Part shown: one piece after another, positions 32,189 through 40,769 of the stretch | How positions within the stretch are numbered: position 1 is the stretch's first letter | How the letters are laid out: each line of letters opens with the position of its first letter | Origin: Thermoplasmatota archaeon | GTDB taxonomy: Archaea; Thermoplasmatota; Thermoplasmata; UBA10834 | DNA length: 64,000 nt | NCBI GenBank assembly: GCA_018818785.1 | Contig: JAHIRF010000007.1 | Coordinates: forward strand, 23,711-87,710 | Direction of reading: 5' to 3' | Position numbers and translations under genes: made by a program | The notes under the pieces: generated by a model | Databases searched by the model: none | Told to the model about the DNA's origin: nothing | The model's input: only the letters and a program-made list of their open reading frames with translations

Positions 32189-33442
32189 ATGGCAGCTAAA
32201 GTGAATCCGTTTGAAGAAATGAGAAAGATGGTCGGCAAGGCCGGTAAGACACTCGGTCTCGACCAAGGCATGATCGACGTTCTGAAGAGTCCGAAGAGGG
32301 AACTCAGCGTGAACTTTCCAGTCAAGATGGACGATGGAACGGTCAGGGTTTTCACCGGATACAGGGTCCAGCACAACGAAGCGAGAGGACCCTACAAGGG
32401 CGGTATAAGATACCACCAGCAGGTGGACATCGATGAGGTCAGGGCTCTGGCATCATGGATGACCTGGAAGACTGCGACTGTCAACATCCCCTACGGTGGA
32501 GCGAAGGGCGGAATCATCGCCAACCCGAAGGAAATGTCCGTTGGCGAGATCGAGAGGATGACAAGGAGATACGCATCCGAGATATCGATCATCATCGGCC
32601 CTGAGAAGGACATACCTGCACCCGATGTCAACACTGGCGGGCGCGAGATGGCCTGGATCATGGACACATACAGCATGATGAAGGGATACGCAGTACCCGG
32701 CGTCATCACAGGAAAGCCAAGGGAGCTCGGCGGATCGCTCGGCAGACCCGAGGCGACATCGAGGGGTCTCGTGTTCACAGTCAGAGAGGCCGCGAAGAAG
32801 ATCGGCATGAACCTGAAGGGCGCGACAGTGGCCATCCAGGGATACGGCAATGTCGGTGCGTTCGCACACATGCTCATCGAGAGGGACTTCGGTTCCAAGG
32901 TCATCGCTGTGACCGACTCGAAGGGCGGTATCATCAACGAGAACGGTCTGAAGTACAGTGAGGTCATGGCACACAAGAAGAAGACCGGCAGCGTGATAGG
33001 GTTCCCCGGCTCGAAGCCGATCTCGAACGAAGCGATACTCGAGCTCAAGGTCGATGTGCTGTTGCCCTGCGCTCTCGAGAACGTCATCACCAAGGAGAAC
33101 GCTGGCAAGATCAAGGCCAAGATATCCGGTGAGGGCGCGAACGGTCCGACGACCTTCGAGGCAGACGCCACCCTGTTCAAGAACGGCGTCCTCGTGCTTC
33201 CAGACATCCTGGCGAACGCCGGTGGTGTGACTGTATCCTACTTCGAGTGGGTCCAGAACAACTACAACTACTACTGGACCGAGGAAGAGGTCAACACGCG
33301 CCTTGACCAGATCATAACCAAGGCCTTCCACGAAGTCTGGGACATGAAGGAGAAGCATAAGTGCAACATGAGGGACGCAGCATACCTCGTCGCAGTGAAG
33401 AGGGTCGCTGACGCAACGAAGCTCAGAGGCTTCTACCCGTAA
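32189..33442 (+). CDS. gdhA: Glutamate dehydrogenase
   Basis: This hexameric-type enzyme (417 residues) interconverts glutamate and 2-oxoglutarate plus ammonia. The substrate-binding lysine region is PYGGAKGGI (about 102-110), and VNTGGREMAWIMDTY follows in the first domain. The Rossmann fold has VAIQGYGNVGAFAHMLI (about 214-230), and LPDILANAGGVTVSYFEWVQN closes the active site. Length is standard for archaeal GDH. Whether it uses NAD, NADP or both cannot be read reliably. The terminator-like hairpin at 33469-33506 follows. Together with the glutamate synthase cluster at 9-19 kb, it gives the cell two ammonia-assimilation or release routes. Confidence 0.96.
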   Translation: MAAKVNPFEEMRKMVGKAGKTLGLDQGMIDVLKSPKRELSVNFPVKMDDGTVRVFTGYRVQHNEARGPYKGGIRYHQQVDIDEVRALASWMTWKTATVNIPYGGAKGGIIANPKEMSVGEIERMTRRYASEISIIIGPEKDIPAPDVNTGGREMAWIMDTYSMMKGYAVPGVITGKPRELGGSLGRPEATSRGLVFTVREAAKKIGMNLKGATVAIQGYGNVGAFAHMLIERDFGSKVIAVTDSKGGIINENGLKYSEVMAHKKKTGSVIGFPGSKPISNEAILELKVDVLLPCALENVITKENAGKIKAKISGEGANGPTTFEADATLFKNGVLVLPDILANAGGVTVSYFEWVQNNYNYYWTEEEVNTRLDQIITKAFHEVWDMKEKHKCNMRDAAYLVAVKRVADATKLRGFYP

Positions 33443-33468
33443 TAGCACAAACCAGAATGAAACTCAAA

Positions 33469-33506
33469 CCATCCGGGAATATCCCGGGTGGCCAACTTGT
33501 TTTTCT
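33469..33506 (+). terminator. Hairpin terminator after gdhA
   Basis: CCATCCGGGA (33469-33478) pairs with TCCCGGGTGG (33482-33491), giving ten pairs including one G-T, around a three-base loop. A T-rich tract (TTGTTTTTCT, 33497-33506) follows. It sits between the convergent gdhA and GNAT genes and matches an intrinsic terminator for gdhA. Confidence 0.6.
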
Positions 33507-34290
33507 ATCGCAACTTCCTGACTCTTCTATCAACAAGGTTCTTGATCTTCTCGAACGATGGTGGCGGACCGGTCCGCACCTGCTTGCCATCGATGAACAG
33601 CGCGTCACTGATCCCCCATTCCAACATGGTCTCTCGGTTCATGGTGTCGATATGGTCGAAATGTACATTGTCGCCGTGCATCGCCGCGGCCCTCTTGGCA
33701 CGCTCGTGTGCCAGGTTCTGTACAGAGCACCAACCACTGTTGAACGATGTGACAGTGACCTTGTCTTCGAGACATACTGGTTTCTTCCTCGGCAGGATCC
33801 ACTTCGGTGGATGGACAGTTTTCGAGAATGGCTTCCATAATAACACGCTCATGCCGTCCTTGTCGGTCTTCGCATAGCCATGCTTCTTGAACCATGACGC
33901 GCGCATCCAGAACGGCATCGATAGGCCCCAGGCAACCATGCCTCCCGAGCCCAGGGACCGAGCGTCTTCCTCTGCGGCCTTCAGTAGCTCGGACCCCATG
34001 CCACGCCCTTGGAAGTTGCCGCGGCCTTTCTTGTGTCCATGCACCCAGATGCAGTTGATGAAGTGGAGTCCGGCACCTTCGGCATGGGAGTATTCGATCG
34101 GAAGGTACTGGATCATACCCGCGAGCACCCCGTTATCGTCGAACGCCAACTTGGCCCGCAGACCGTTCGCGGACATCCTTGTGAACCAGTCCTTCCTCCG
34201 ATCGCCGGATTCGGCCATATCGTCGGACCAGTCCTCGAGACATTTGAAGAATAATTGTTCGTGCTGATTGTCGAGATCGCGTATCTCCAT
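33505..34290 (-). CDS. GNAT acetyltransferase with YoaP-like C-terminal domain
   Basis: This is a 261-residue two-domain protein. The N-terminal 150 residues form a GNAT fold; the acetyl-CoA-binding motif A is NFQGRGMGSELLKAAEEDAR (about 93-112). The last 90 residues (from about 165) resemble the YoaP domain, a thioredoxin-like fold with a single Cys (SGWCSVQNLA) and a late VRTGPPPSFEK. The acceptor substrate is unknown. The gene follows HisRS on the same strand after 25 bases, so they may be cotranscribed. Confidence 0.85.
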   Translation of the reverse strand: MEIRDLDNQHEQLFFKCLEDWSDDMAESGDRRKDWFTRMSANGLRAKLAFDDNGVLAGMIQYLPIEYSHAEGAGLHFINCIWVHGHKKGRGNFQGRGMGSELLKAAEEDARSLGSGGMVAWGLSMPFWMRASWFKKHGYAKTDKDGMSVLLWKPFSKTVHPPKWILPRKKPVCLEDKVTVTSFNSGWCSVQNLAHERAKRAAAMHGDNVHFDHIDTMNRETMLEWGISDALFIDGKQVRTGPPPSFEKIKNLVDRRVRKLR

Positions 34291-34315
34291 CGTGATACAC
34301 CGCAGGCATAATGCA

Positions 34316-35572
34316 TTACAGGAGTTTCGTTATTTCCTCTGAGATCTGCTCTATGGCGATGATCCTCTGGTCGCCGCTCAGCATATCCCTGAGAGTCACA
34401 GACTGCTCGGCCATCTCCTTGCTGCCGACGATTATCGCATACCTCGCCCCGATGGCAGACGCGTACTTCAGGTTCTTGCTCATCGACCTTCTCATGAGGT
34501 CGACATCTGCACGTATGCCGGCCGACCTGAGGCCAGCGACCATGGATATGGCATGCTCCCTCATGTCGTCTTTCGCTGGAATCACATAGGCATCGACCAG
34601 AGAGTACTCATCCTCGGGCTGCTCCTTGAACAGTGCGAGCATGACCCTGTCGATACCTATTGCGAATCCTGTGCTGAACACAGGCTCCCCGCCGAATAGT
34701 TCGGACAGCGTGTAAGACCCGCCGCCCATGATCTGCTTCTCTGCGCCTAGACATGGCGCGTCGATCTCGAACACCATGCCCGTGTAGTAGTCGAGGCCAC
34801 GGACTATGCCCAGGTCCACTTGGCAGTCATCTATACCATGGAGCTTGAGGTTGACGAAAATCTCCCTCAGGTAGTCGGATGCCTCGGACTTGTCCAGCCT
34901 CTCGAGCACCTCCGAACCGCCCCGTGTCTCAGCGATGGCTAGGATCCTGTCGAATAGTTTCCGTGGGATCGCCCTAGCGTCGAACATATCCCCAATCGCG
35001 TCGAAGTCCTCCTTGTCTATCATCCTGAGCACTTCTGCGGCAGCCTTCTTATCATCTATCTCTGCCTGGACCAGGGATTTGAGTATGCCTATGTGGCCTA
35101 CCCTCACGACATAATCCTTGAGTCCGGAGGCCTTCACGCAGTTGACTGCGAGTGCGATGATCTCGGCGTCCGATTCAGGGTTCTTGGAGCCAATCAGTTC
35201 GGCACCGAGCTGGAAGAACTCCCTGAACCTGCCGCTCTGAGGATTCTCATATCTGAAGCAGTTGCCAAGGTAGTAGAGCTTGAGCGGCTTGGGGAGGTTG
35301 GACATCTCGTTCACGTAGAACCGGATCACCGACGCTGTTATCTCGGGCCTGAGGGCCATCTCCCTGTCGCCTTTGTCCCTGAATGCATACATCTCATCAA
35401 TCACGGCTTGACCAGAACGAAGGGTGAACAGGTCCGCGTGCTCGAATGTGGGGGTCATGACCTCTCCGAAACCCGCCCTGGCACATGCAGCCCTCATGGC
35501 CTGCTCGACCGTGCGCCGTCTGTGCATCTCCTTGGGTCCGAAATCCCTTGTTCCACGCGGACGTTGAATCAT
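34316..35572 (-). CDS. hisS: Histidyl-tRNA synthetase
   Basis: This class II synthetase (418 residues) charges tRNA-His. The start PRGTRDFGPKEM is typical. Motif 2 is clear in YLGNCFRYENPQSGRFREFFQLG (about 110-132), the histidine A motif appears as GLDYYTG (about 261-267), and motif 3 is in FSTGFAIGIDRV (about 297-308). The C-terminal anticodon-binding domain follows to the end. Nothing is missing relative to normal archaeal length. The GNAT gene follows 25 bases later. Confidence 0.97.
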   Translation of the reverse strand: MIQRPRGTRDFGPKEMHRRRTVEQAMRAACARAGFGEVMTPTFEHADLFTLRSGQAVIDEMYAFRDKGDREMALRPEITASVIRFYVNEMSNLPKPLKLYYLGNCFRYENPQSGRFREFFQLGAELIGSKNPESDAEIIALAVNCVKASGLKDYVVRVGHIGILKSLVQAEIDDKKAAAEVLRMIDKEDFDAIGDMFDARAIPRKLFDRILAIAETRGGSEVLERLDKSEASDYLREIFVNLKLHGIDDCQVDLGIVRGLDYYTGMVFEIDAPCLGAEKQIMGGGSYTLSELFGGEPVFSTGFAIGIDRVMLALFKEQPEDEYSLVDAYVIPAKDDMREHAISMVAGLRSAGIRADVDLMRRSMSKNLKYASAIGARYAIIVGSKEMAEQSVTLRDMLSGDQRIIAIEQISEEITKLL

Positions 35573-35606
35573 CGGTCGGTGTTAACGATTCCTGTTTCTT
35601 AATGCT

Positions 35607-36090
35607 TTGGGGGGTGAGGCAATTTACTTCGAACTAGTAACAGCAAGGATTGGGATTATAGGCGCAGTGATTATGGTCTCTCTGTATTTCTTCTTCCACA
35701 CCAAGGACTTTGAGGAAGAATATTCAAAGCATAATGAACAAATCATCTCCATCCTGCATCAGGAATTCAAATTGCGCTTGATGCAATGGATCAAGAGCGA
35801 AGAAATGCCTCGTCCGAAAATGACCTAAATATTCCGTATCCGCATATTACAGAGCTCTCTGAAGAAGCAAGCAAGGTTCGGGAGTGGAAAATGCATATTG
35901 TTGATGGCAAGAGACATTTGAAGACTTTGCACGTGATATATTCGTCGGATTCTTCTTTGTCGGCATGCTATTCATAATGATTGCATTTGTCGATGAATTG
36001 GATTATGCCATCGAATTGACGCTCGGCTTCTTCTTAGCATATGTTGCTGGGATATCTCTCATGCGTGCATACGCTCATCTTAAGGAATAG
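35607..36090 (+). pseudogene. Frameshifted small membrane protein gene
   Basis: Three reading frames in tandem look like parts of one protein. Frame one (35607-35828) encodes a hydrophobic helix (IGIIGAVIMVSLYFFF) and a charged segment. Frame two, used up to about 35910, continues as ITELSEEASKVREWK. Frame three (to TAG 36088-36090) gives FEDFARDIFVGFFFVGML and LTLGFFLAYVAGISL, two further membrane helices. Two frameshifts would be needed to join them, so the gene is decayed or the assembly has errors. The AT-rich composition differs from the flanking genes. I do not recognise the family. Confidence 0.5.
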
Positions 36091-36350
36091 TGTGGTATAA
36101 CAAAGGAAATCGATGAGAAGCACGCTGAAATCTCAAAGCCGTAAGCACAATGAGTTGCTGATATTCCGTCGCTGAGAGGATTCAAGTGGTTGGAATTGAT
36201 CAAGCTCGCTGTGAGCAAGAATCCGGAAGATAGTAAATTGAGCTCAGTTTAGGTGTAAGCTATATCTCAATTTGCTTCAGCCAGTCATACATAATCATTC
36301 CGAGTACTGGAGGCGAAACGTTAATTAAGCTGCGTTAATGTTGTGGCATT
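36091..36350. other. AT-rich non-coding region with possible gene remnant
   Basis: About 260 bases without a gene. A short open stretch near 36165-36255 translates as DIPSLRGFKWLELIKLAV and ends in TAG, but it has an in-frame stop just upstream and no start. It looks like decayed coding sequence from the same accessory patch as the frameshifted gene. Confidence 0.35.
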
Positions 36351-36418
36351 GCAGGTAAGTCCCGAGCGGTATATGTGTACCGGACGGTGCACACGGAAAG
36401 AATCCGTTCGGGGTCTGC
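36351..36418 (+). ncRNA. Candidate structured RNA element
   Basis: The segment can fold as two hairpins enclosed by outer stems. GCAG (36351) pairs with CTGC (36415-36418) and CCCGA (36361-36365) with TCGGG (36408-36412). Inside, CGGTA/TACCG (36367-36382) and ACGGA/TCCGT (36393-36407) form the hairpins, with loops of six and five bases. It ends eight bases before the convergent DUF3800 stop. No known RNA family was recognised. It could be a transcript, a terminator or a mobile-element end. Confidence 0.35.
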
Positions 36419-36425
36419 GATTTTA

Positions 36426-37064
36426 TCACCAATAGACTTGACCACTTTGAATCTTCCCTTTTATCACATCAAGGAATGAATCGTTTCCCCTTTCAAGCTT
36501 CTGGAATATTGCGCCCACAACGAAATCATGAACCTGTAACCCCTCGTTGCCCCGTGAATCGAAATGGCTTATCCTGCATTCTGGAGGAAAAATACCTGCA
36601 TGATTTGAAAGTAGAATATTCTCAACATGATGATCGAAAGTCTCTCGATTCGTACGCTTGCTGCTTCTGCGGTCCACGATTAGGTGGATGTCATCTGCGA
36701 GCGTGCATTGAAACATCTTTACCATCACTTTTCCACACAGCATATTGTACAATTTGTCTGTCTTGCTCTTGAGAGAATTTCGAGTATTCTTCTTCTCGAC
36801 AGCACCCCACACAATCCAACATTCTACGTTGGCAACCCCTTCGAGGAAGAACCGTCTAGTTGAATCTGTGCTATTGTTGAATTTGAATTCGATTGCACCC
36901 TTTCCACTGACCTTAAACTTCCTATGAGCTTTCTTGGTCAATCTGCCTAATCTCTGCGCTTCAGATGTAGCAAGAGCACCCACAATGAGATACTTAGAAC
37001 TTCTCGGGCTTTCAAACCCCAAGTCACCCGCCTCATCAATGAATATGTCCACATGCTTTCGCAT
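36426..37064 (-). CDS. DUF3800-domain protein
   Basis: This is a 212-residue protein of the DUF3800 family, RNase H-fold-like proteins often found near mobile elements and defence genes. The start IFIDEAGDLGF holds the first acidic cluster, LIVDRRSSK (about 131-139) the second, and HFDSRGNEGLQVHDFVVGAIFQ (about 170-191) the third, all typical of the family. The function is unproven; nuclease activity is a reasonable guess from the acidic residues. No Shine-Dalgarno precedes the ATG, and an AATTAAGA element lies about 25 bases upstream, suggesting a leaderless transcript. The gene lies in an AT-rich patch and may be horizontally acquired. Confidence 0.82.
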   Translation of the reverse strand: MRKHVDIFIDEAGDLGFESPRSSKYLIVGALATSEAQRLGRLTKKAHRKFKVSGKGAIEFKFNNSTDSTRRFFLEGVANVECWIVWGAVEKKNTRNSLKSKTDKLYNMLCGKVMVKMFQCTLADDIHLIVDRRSSKRTNRETFDHHVENILLSNHAGIFPPECRISHFDSRGNEGLQVHDFVVGAIFQKLERGNDSFLDVIKGKIQSGQVYW

Positions 37065-37214
37065 TACGCATGTAAATCCTTGCTGACGTCTTAATTCTAT
37101 TTGCCACCGCCCGAAGATTTACATCGAAAAACGTCGGACAGAAAACACCCGTTAATTAGACAGAACCGGTGGATGCTCAGCTTGATATCTAGGGATGCGA
37201 CTCCACCCTACTCG

Positions 37215-38540
37215 ATGGATAGCTTCTGGATAGCGACTATCATATTCATCGTCACCTACGCGTTGATATCCATTCGTAGGTTCCCGAAGGTGAAAGTGGA
37301 CCGGCCGGCGGCCGCCCTTCTGGGAGCGGGGCTCATGATCGTGTTCGGCGTCGTCGGGCCCTCGGAGGCGATCGCCTCGATCAACCTCGACATAATCCTG
37401 CTCCTGGTCGGCATGATGATACTTGTGGCCGGCCTGGAGCTGTGCGGATTCTTCGAATGGGTCTCACTGAGGATGATCAAGTATTCCAAGGACCAGTTCA
37501 CGTTCCTCGTATTGACCATGGTGGTCACTGGCACGTTGTCCGCCCTGGTGCTCAATGACACCGTGGTGCTGCTGTTCACCCCGATAATAATCCGGACCTG
37601 CAGGCTGTTGAAATCCAATCCTGTGCCGTTCCTGATCGCGGAGGCGATAGCCGCGAACATAGGCAGCGTCGCGACCGCGGTGGGCAACCCGCAGAACGCG
37701 TATATCGCGACGAAGGCAGGCATATCGTTCCTTGATTTCTCTGCGAAGCTCGCCCCGGTCGCGGCCGTGTGCATGCTGGTCGCGATAGCCATGATGTACA
37801 TCATATGCCGCAAGGATATCAGAAAGGGCAACGCGCACGAGTTCAGGCAGAAGATATTGAAGGATGGATGGAACGCCTTCGAGGAGGAGATCGTGAACGG
37901 CGACGCATTCGCAAGGTCCGGGATGAAGAAGTTGAAGGAACACCGGACGGGGCTGTTCGCCCTCCTCGGTATCACCGGGGTGACATTCATCGCGTTCATG
38001 TCCAGCCATGTAATCGGCGTGCCTCTGGCTGTGATCGCGTTCCTAGCGGGAGTCGCTGCGCTCTTCGTCCTGCCGCTGGTCTCGGACCTCAGGTCCAAGG
38101 ACATGTTGGCCGGGGTCGATTGGTCGATCATACTATTCTTCGTGGGCCTGTTCGTCGTCCTCCAAGGTGTCAAGGATTCCGAACTCCTGTTCGAGATACG
38201 CAGGTTCTTCCCAGGGTTCGAGGAGGGCGCATTGCCCAAGACCGAATGGTTGGCGGCCCTGTCGGCATTGTTGTCAAACCTCGTGAGCAATGTGCCATCG
38301 GTGATGCTGCTCAGCGAACTCATACCGCTAAGCGAGACCGACCTGTGGTTCGCACTGGCATCGAGCTCCACGCTCGCGGGCAACGCGACCATACTCGGCG
38401 CCGCGGCCAATGTCATCGTCGCCGAGAAGGCGGAGGGCATGGGGGTCGAGTTGAACTTCTGGAAGTTCACCCTGGTGGGCTTCCCGATTGCGATGGCCAC
38501 CCTCTTCGTGTCCACTGTCATGTTGATGATCATATTCTGA
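37215..38540 (+). CDS. ArsB/NhaD-superfamily ion transporter
   Basis: This is a 441-residue polytopic membrane protein with about 11-12 helices in two repeats. Conserved features include DRPAAALLGAGLMIVFGV, the VLNDTVVLLFTPI segment, GNPQNAYIATKAG, the second-repeat SNVPSVMLL and STLAGNATILGAAANVIVAE. The ArsB/NhaD/CitM group includes arsenite, Na+/H+ and dicarboxylate transporters; the sequence does not choose among them. I start at ATG 37215, just before the first helix; ATG 37173 is an alternative. It stands alone, following the AT-rich accessory patch. A strong antisense frame over it is a coding shadow. Confidence 0.88.
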   Translation: MDSFWIATIIFIVTYALISIRRFPKVKVDRPAAALLGAGLMIVFGVVGPSEAIASINLDIILLLVGMMILVAGLELCGFFEWVSLRMIKYSKDQFTFLVLTMVVTGTLSALVLNDTVVLLFTPIIIRTCRLLKSNPVPFLIAEAIAANIGSVATAVGNPQNAYIATKAGISFLDFSAKLAPVAAVCMLVAIAMMYIICRKDIRKGNAHEFRQKILKDGWNAFEEEIVNGDAFARSGMKKLKEHRTGLFALLGITGVTFIAFMSSHVIGVPLAVIAFLAGVAALFVLPLVSDLRSKDMLAGVDWSIILFFVGLFVVLQGVKDSELLFEIRRFFPGFEEGALPKTEWLAALSALLSNLVSNVPSVMLLSELIPLSETDLWFALASSSTLAGNATILGAAANVIVAEKAEGMGVELNFWKFTLVGFPIAMATLFVSTVMLMIIF

Positions 38541-38604
38541 CCAGAGGCATCGGCATTTGTCGGACATGTAGCCAGTATAATAGAATAGGGCAGGCCAGCG
38601 AAAG

Positions 38605-38614
38605 TGCTTTATAT
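38605..38614 (+). promoter_or_regulatory. TATA box of small conserved-looking gene
   Basis: GCTTTATATG fits an archaeal TATA box 62-71 bases before ATG 38676. It predicts a start near 38640 and a leader of about 36 bases that includes GAAGGGATG, which can act as a Shine-Dalgarno. Confidence 0.5.
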
Positions 38615-38675
38615 GTCGGACGGATATTCAGTTTTGGTCGGACACGATCCGACTGACATAAAGAAGGGATGCACA

Positions 38676-38897
38676 ATGCCGATGAAGCCAATATCTCTGG
38701 ATAGGGCAATGGAAATCGCCGACGAAAAGAGCCTCCGACCAGGTAAGGTCCGTGGAACGACTGAGATCGAATTCACGAGGGGCGGTAGCCCAAGAGTAGA
38801 GGTCATTGACTGGCCAGAATTCGAAGCCATCCTCAACCAGAAGAACCTGGAGATCCACGAGGGCGGCGGGTTCATGAAGCTCATGAAGAAGCAGTGA
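38676..38897 (+). CDS. Small hypothetical protein
   Basis: A 73-residue soluble protein of unknown function, starting at ATG 38676 behind GAAGGG. It begins with a helix (SLDRAMEIADEK), then a strand-rich centre (TTEIEFTRGGSPRVEVIDW) and a C-terminal helix ending in a basic KLMKKQ. There are no cysteines or catalytic motifs. Its own TATA box and a good start support a real gene. Convergent with the downstream membrane-protein gene. Confidence 0.6.
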   Translation: MPMKPISLDRAMEIADEKSLRPGKVRGTTEIEFTRGGSPRVEVIDWPEFEAILNQKNLEIHEGGGFMKLMKKQ

Positions 38898-38945
38898 ACT
38901 CCACTCTTCTCCATACGGCCCTACAAACCTCTTCAACCAAACAAC

Positions 38946-39620
38946 TTAGTCAGTTTTTGTTGATTTCTTCTTGGGCGGAGGCGATCCCGCTTCGCGGCCT
39001 GTTATCCTTCGAAGCACTATGACCGACATTATCGCGCAGAGGATTATGTAGATCACGAGGCCACCCATAGGGTTGGAGCCACCGTCCCCTCCATATACTC
39101 CGCTGATGAAGGCCCAGGTCACTGCGCTCACGAGGGTCATGCCGGCAGAGATCATGATGGATCCTCTCAGGTCGATCTTCAGGAGCAGTGAAGTGAATGC
39201 GAGGACTGACAGGAATATCAATGCGAGGGAGACCGACGAACCCGCGTTCAAACCCTCGGTCCTCGCGTTGGTGATCCCTTCACCGAATAGGTCGATGACC
39301 GCGTAGCAGACCGTGATGAGCACGACGGTCATAGCGATCCTGCGTCTGAGGGGTCTCCCTGAAAGCGCGGGTGGCCTAGGGAAGCGCCAGGCATTCGACT
39401 TCATCAGCGCGGCGCAGCCAAGGGAATACCAGAACATGTTTATCGGAAGCATCAGGAAGAACACGATCGCGACCGCGGCGAAGAAGTATTCGGAATCGAA
39501 CGATATATCCGAGGCGGCGACATCACCTGAGAACAGGAGAAGCACGGAAAGCATCAACAGAGGAGCGGCCTTCAGGACTCGGTGTGGAACGCGCTCGAGC
39601 ACGGCCATCGCAACTCCCAT
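38946..39620 (-). CDS. Hypothetical integral membrane protein
   Basis: I do not recognise this 224-residue protein. It has six likely membrane helices (about 17-32, 43-70, 95-115, 128-145, 155-175, 187-205) and a basic C-terminal tail ending KKKSTKTD. No enzyme motifs are visible. Two ATGs (39620 and 39608) follow a GGGGAGG sequence; a longer frame runs into the GTPase gene and is unlikely. It is the last gene of a possible operon with carbamate kinase and the DRG GTPase. Confidence 0.7.
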   Translation of the reverse strand: MGVAMAVLERVPHRVLKAAPLLMLSVLLLFSGDVAASDISFDSEYFFAAVAIVFFLMLPINMFWYSLGCAALMKSNAWRFPRPPALSGRPLRRRIAMTVVLITVCYAVIDLFGEGITNARTEGLNAGSSVSLALIFLSVLAFTSLLLKIDLRGSIMISAGMTLVSAVTWAFISGVYGGDGGSNPMGGLVIYIILCAIMSVIVLRRITGREAGSPPPKKKSTKTD

Positions 39621-39664
39621 GGACGCTGGATGACCCTCCCCGCTGAAAAAGCTTCTCTCGTCGT

Positions 39665-40765
39665 TCACCGCTTCACGACGATCGTCACGATATCCTGGTC
39701 GTCGACGACGTGGTCCAAGCCTACCACCTGTCCAGGGAATCTCGCACTCGTCCCCCAGACCAGTGCGTACCTGAAATTCCTCTTGAAGTCCCTGTGGATC
39801 GTGTCGCAGACCGTCCCTATGTCGGACCCCAGCTTTATCACGAGAGGCTCGACCATGTCCGCCTCCTCCCACTGAGGCTTGAGGTATATGCGTATGAACT
39901 TGAGCGCGCTGAATATCTCTTCCTTGAGGTCGTCGATCCCCAACCCAGTCGCAGCAGATATGGCAATGACATTCCATCCCTTCAGGCGCTTCTTCAGCTG
40001 GGCTATGAACTCCTTGTTCACCAGGTCGACCTTGTTGATCGAGACTATCGCCGGAACGTAGAGTCTGTTGCCGGATATGTAATCGATCAGCTGGTCCTCG
40101 TCGATGTTCTCTCTGATGACCACATCGGCGTTGATGTGCCCGTACTCGTTCATCATCTCCTTGACCAGGTCCTCGTCGAGCGACGATTGCTTCGTGGTGA
40201 AGTTGACCGATACCCCGCCCCGGTTCTTCTTCGCGATGACTATGTCAGGTGCGCGCTGGTTGAGCCTCAGGTTGGCCGTACGTATCTCGTCCACCAGGAC
40301 CTGTAAGTTCGTCTCGAAGACGTCGATCATGAACAGTATCAGGTCCGCGGACCGGACGACCGAGAGCACCTCTCGTCCCCTGCCCTTGCCCTTGGAGGCG
40401 TCCTTTATCAGACCTGGGAGGTCGAGCACCTGTATCTTCGCGCCTCTGTACTCCATGAGGCCGGGGACACATGTGAGCGTGGTGAACTGATAGGCGCCCA
40501 CCTCGCTCTCGGCGTTCGTGATCTTGTTCAGAAGAGTTGATTTGCCGACGCTGGGGAAGCCTACTAGAGCTACGGTGCCATGGCCAGATTTCCGCACGGC
40601 GTACCCAGCGGTCTTGGGACCCTTCGACCGACGGACCTCGAGAGTGTCCTTGAGCCGGGCCATCTTGGCCTTGAGCTTGCCGATATGATGCTGGGTGTTC
40701 TTGTTGTACAGAGTCTTAGCAAGCTCGTCCTCGATATCCTTGATCTGCTCCTCGATGTTGGCCAT
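39665..40765 (-). CDS. DRG-family GTPase
   Basis: This is a 366-residue GTP-binding protein of the Obg/DRG group; eukaryotic and archaeal DRGs bind ribosomes or polysomes. An N-terminal helical region (1-60) precedes the G domain, with G1 GFPSVGKST (about 69-77), G3 DLPG and G4 NKVD; an S5D2L-like insertion is present. The C-terminal TGS domain (about 290-366) closes the protein. Length and order match archaeal DRG. The gene begins four bases after the carbamate kinase stop, so they are likely cotranscribed, although no functional link is known. Confidence 0.93.
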   Translation of the reverse strand: MANIEEQIKDIEDELAKTLYNKNTQHHIGKLKAKMARLKDTLEVRRSKGPKTAGYAVRKSGHGTVALVGFPSVGKSTLLNKITNAESEVGAYQFTTLTCVPGLMEYRGAKIQVLDLPGLIKDASKGKGRGREVLSVVRSADLILFMIDVFETNLQVLVDEIRTANLRLNQRAPDIVIAKKNRGGVSVNFTTKQSSLDEDLVKEMMNEYGHINADVVIRENIDEDQLIDYISGNRLYVPAIVSINKVDLVNKEFIAQLKKRLKGWNVIAISAATGLGIDDLKEEIFSALKFIRIYLKPQWEEADMVEPLVIKLGSDIGTVCDTIHRDFKRNFRYALVWGTSARFPGQVVGLDHVVDDQDIVTIVVKR

Positions 40766-40769
40766 GGAC

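Noticed and set aside
37256-38533. 425-codon open frame on the minus strand opposite the ArsB/NhaD-like transporter
   Set aside because: It lacks membrane helices or known motifs and mirrors the codon pattern of the transporter gene.
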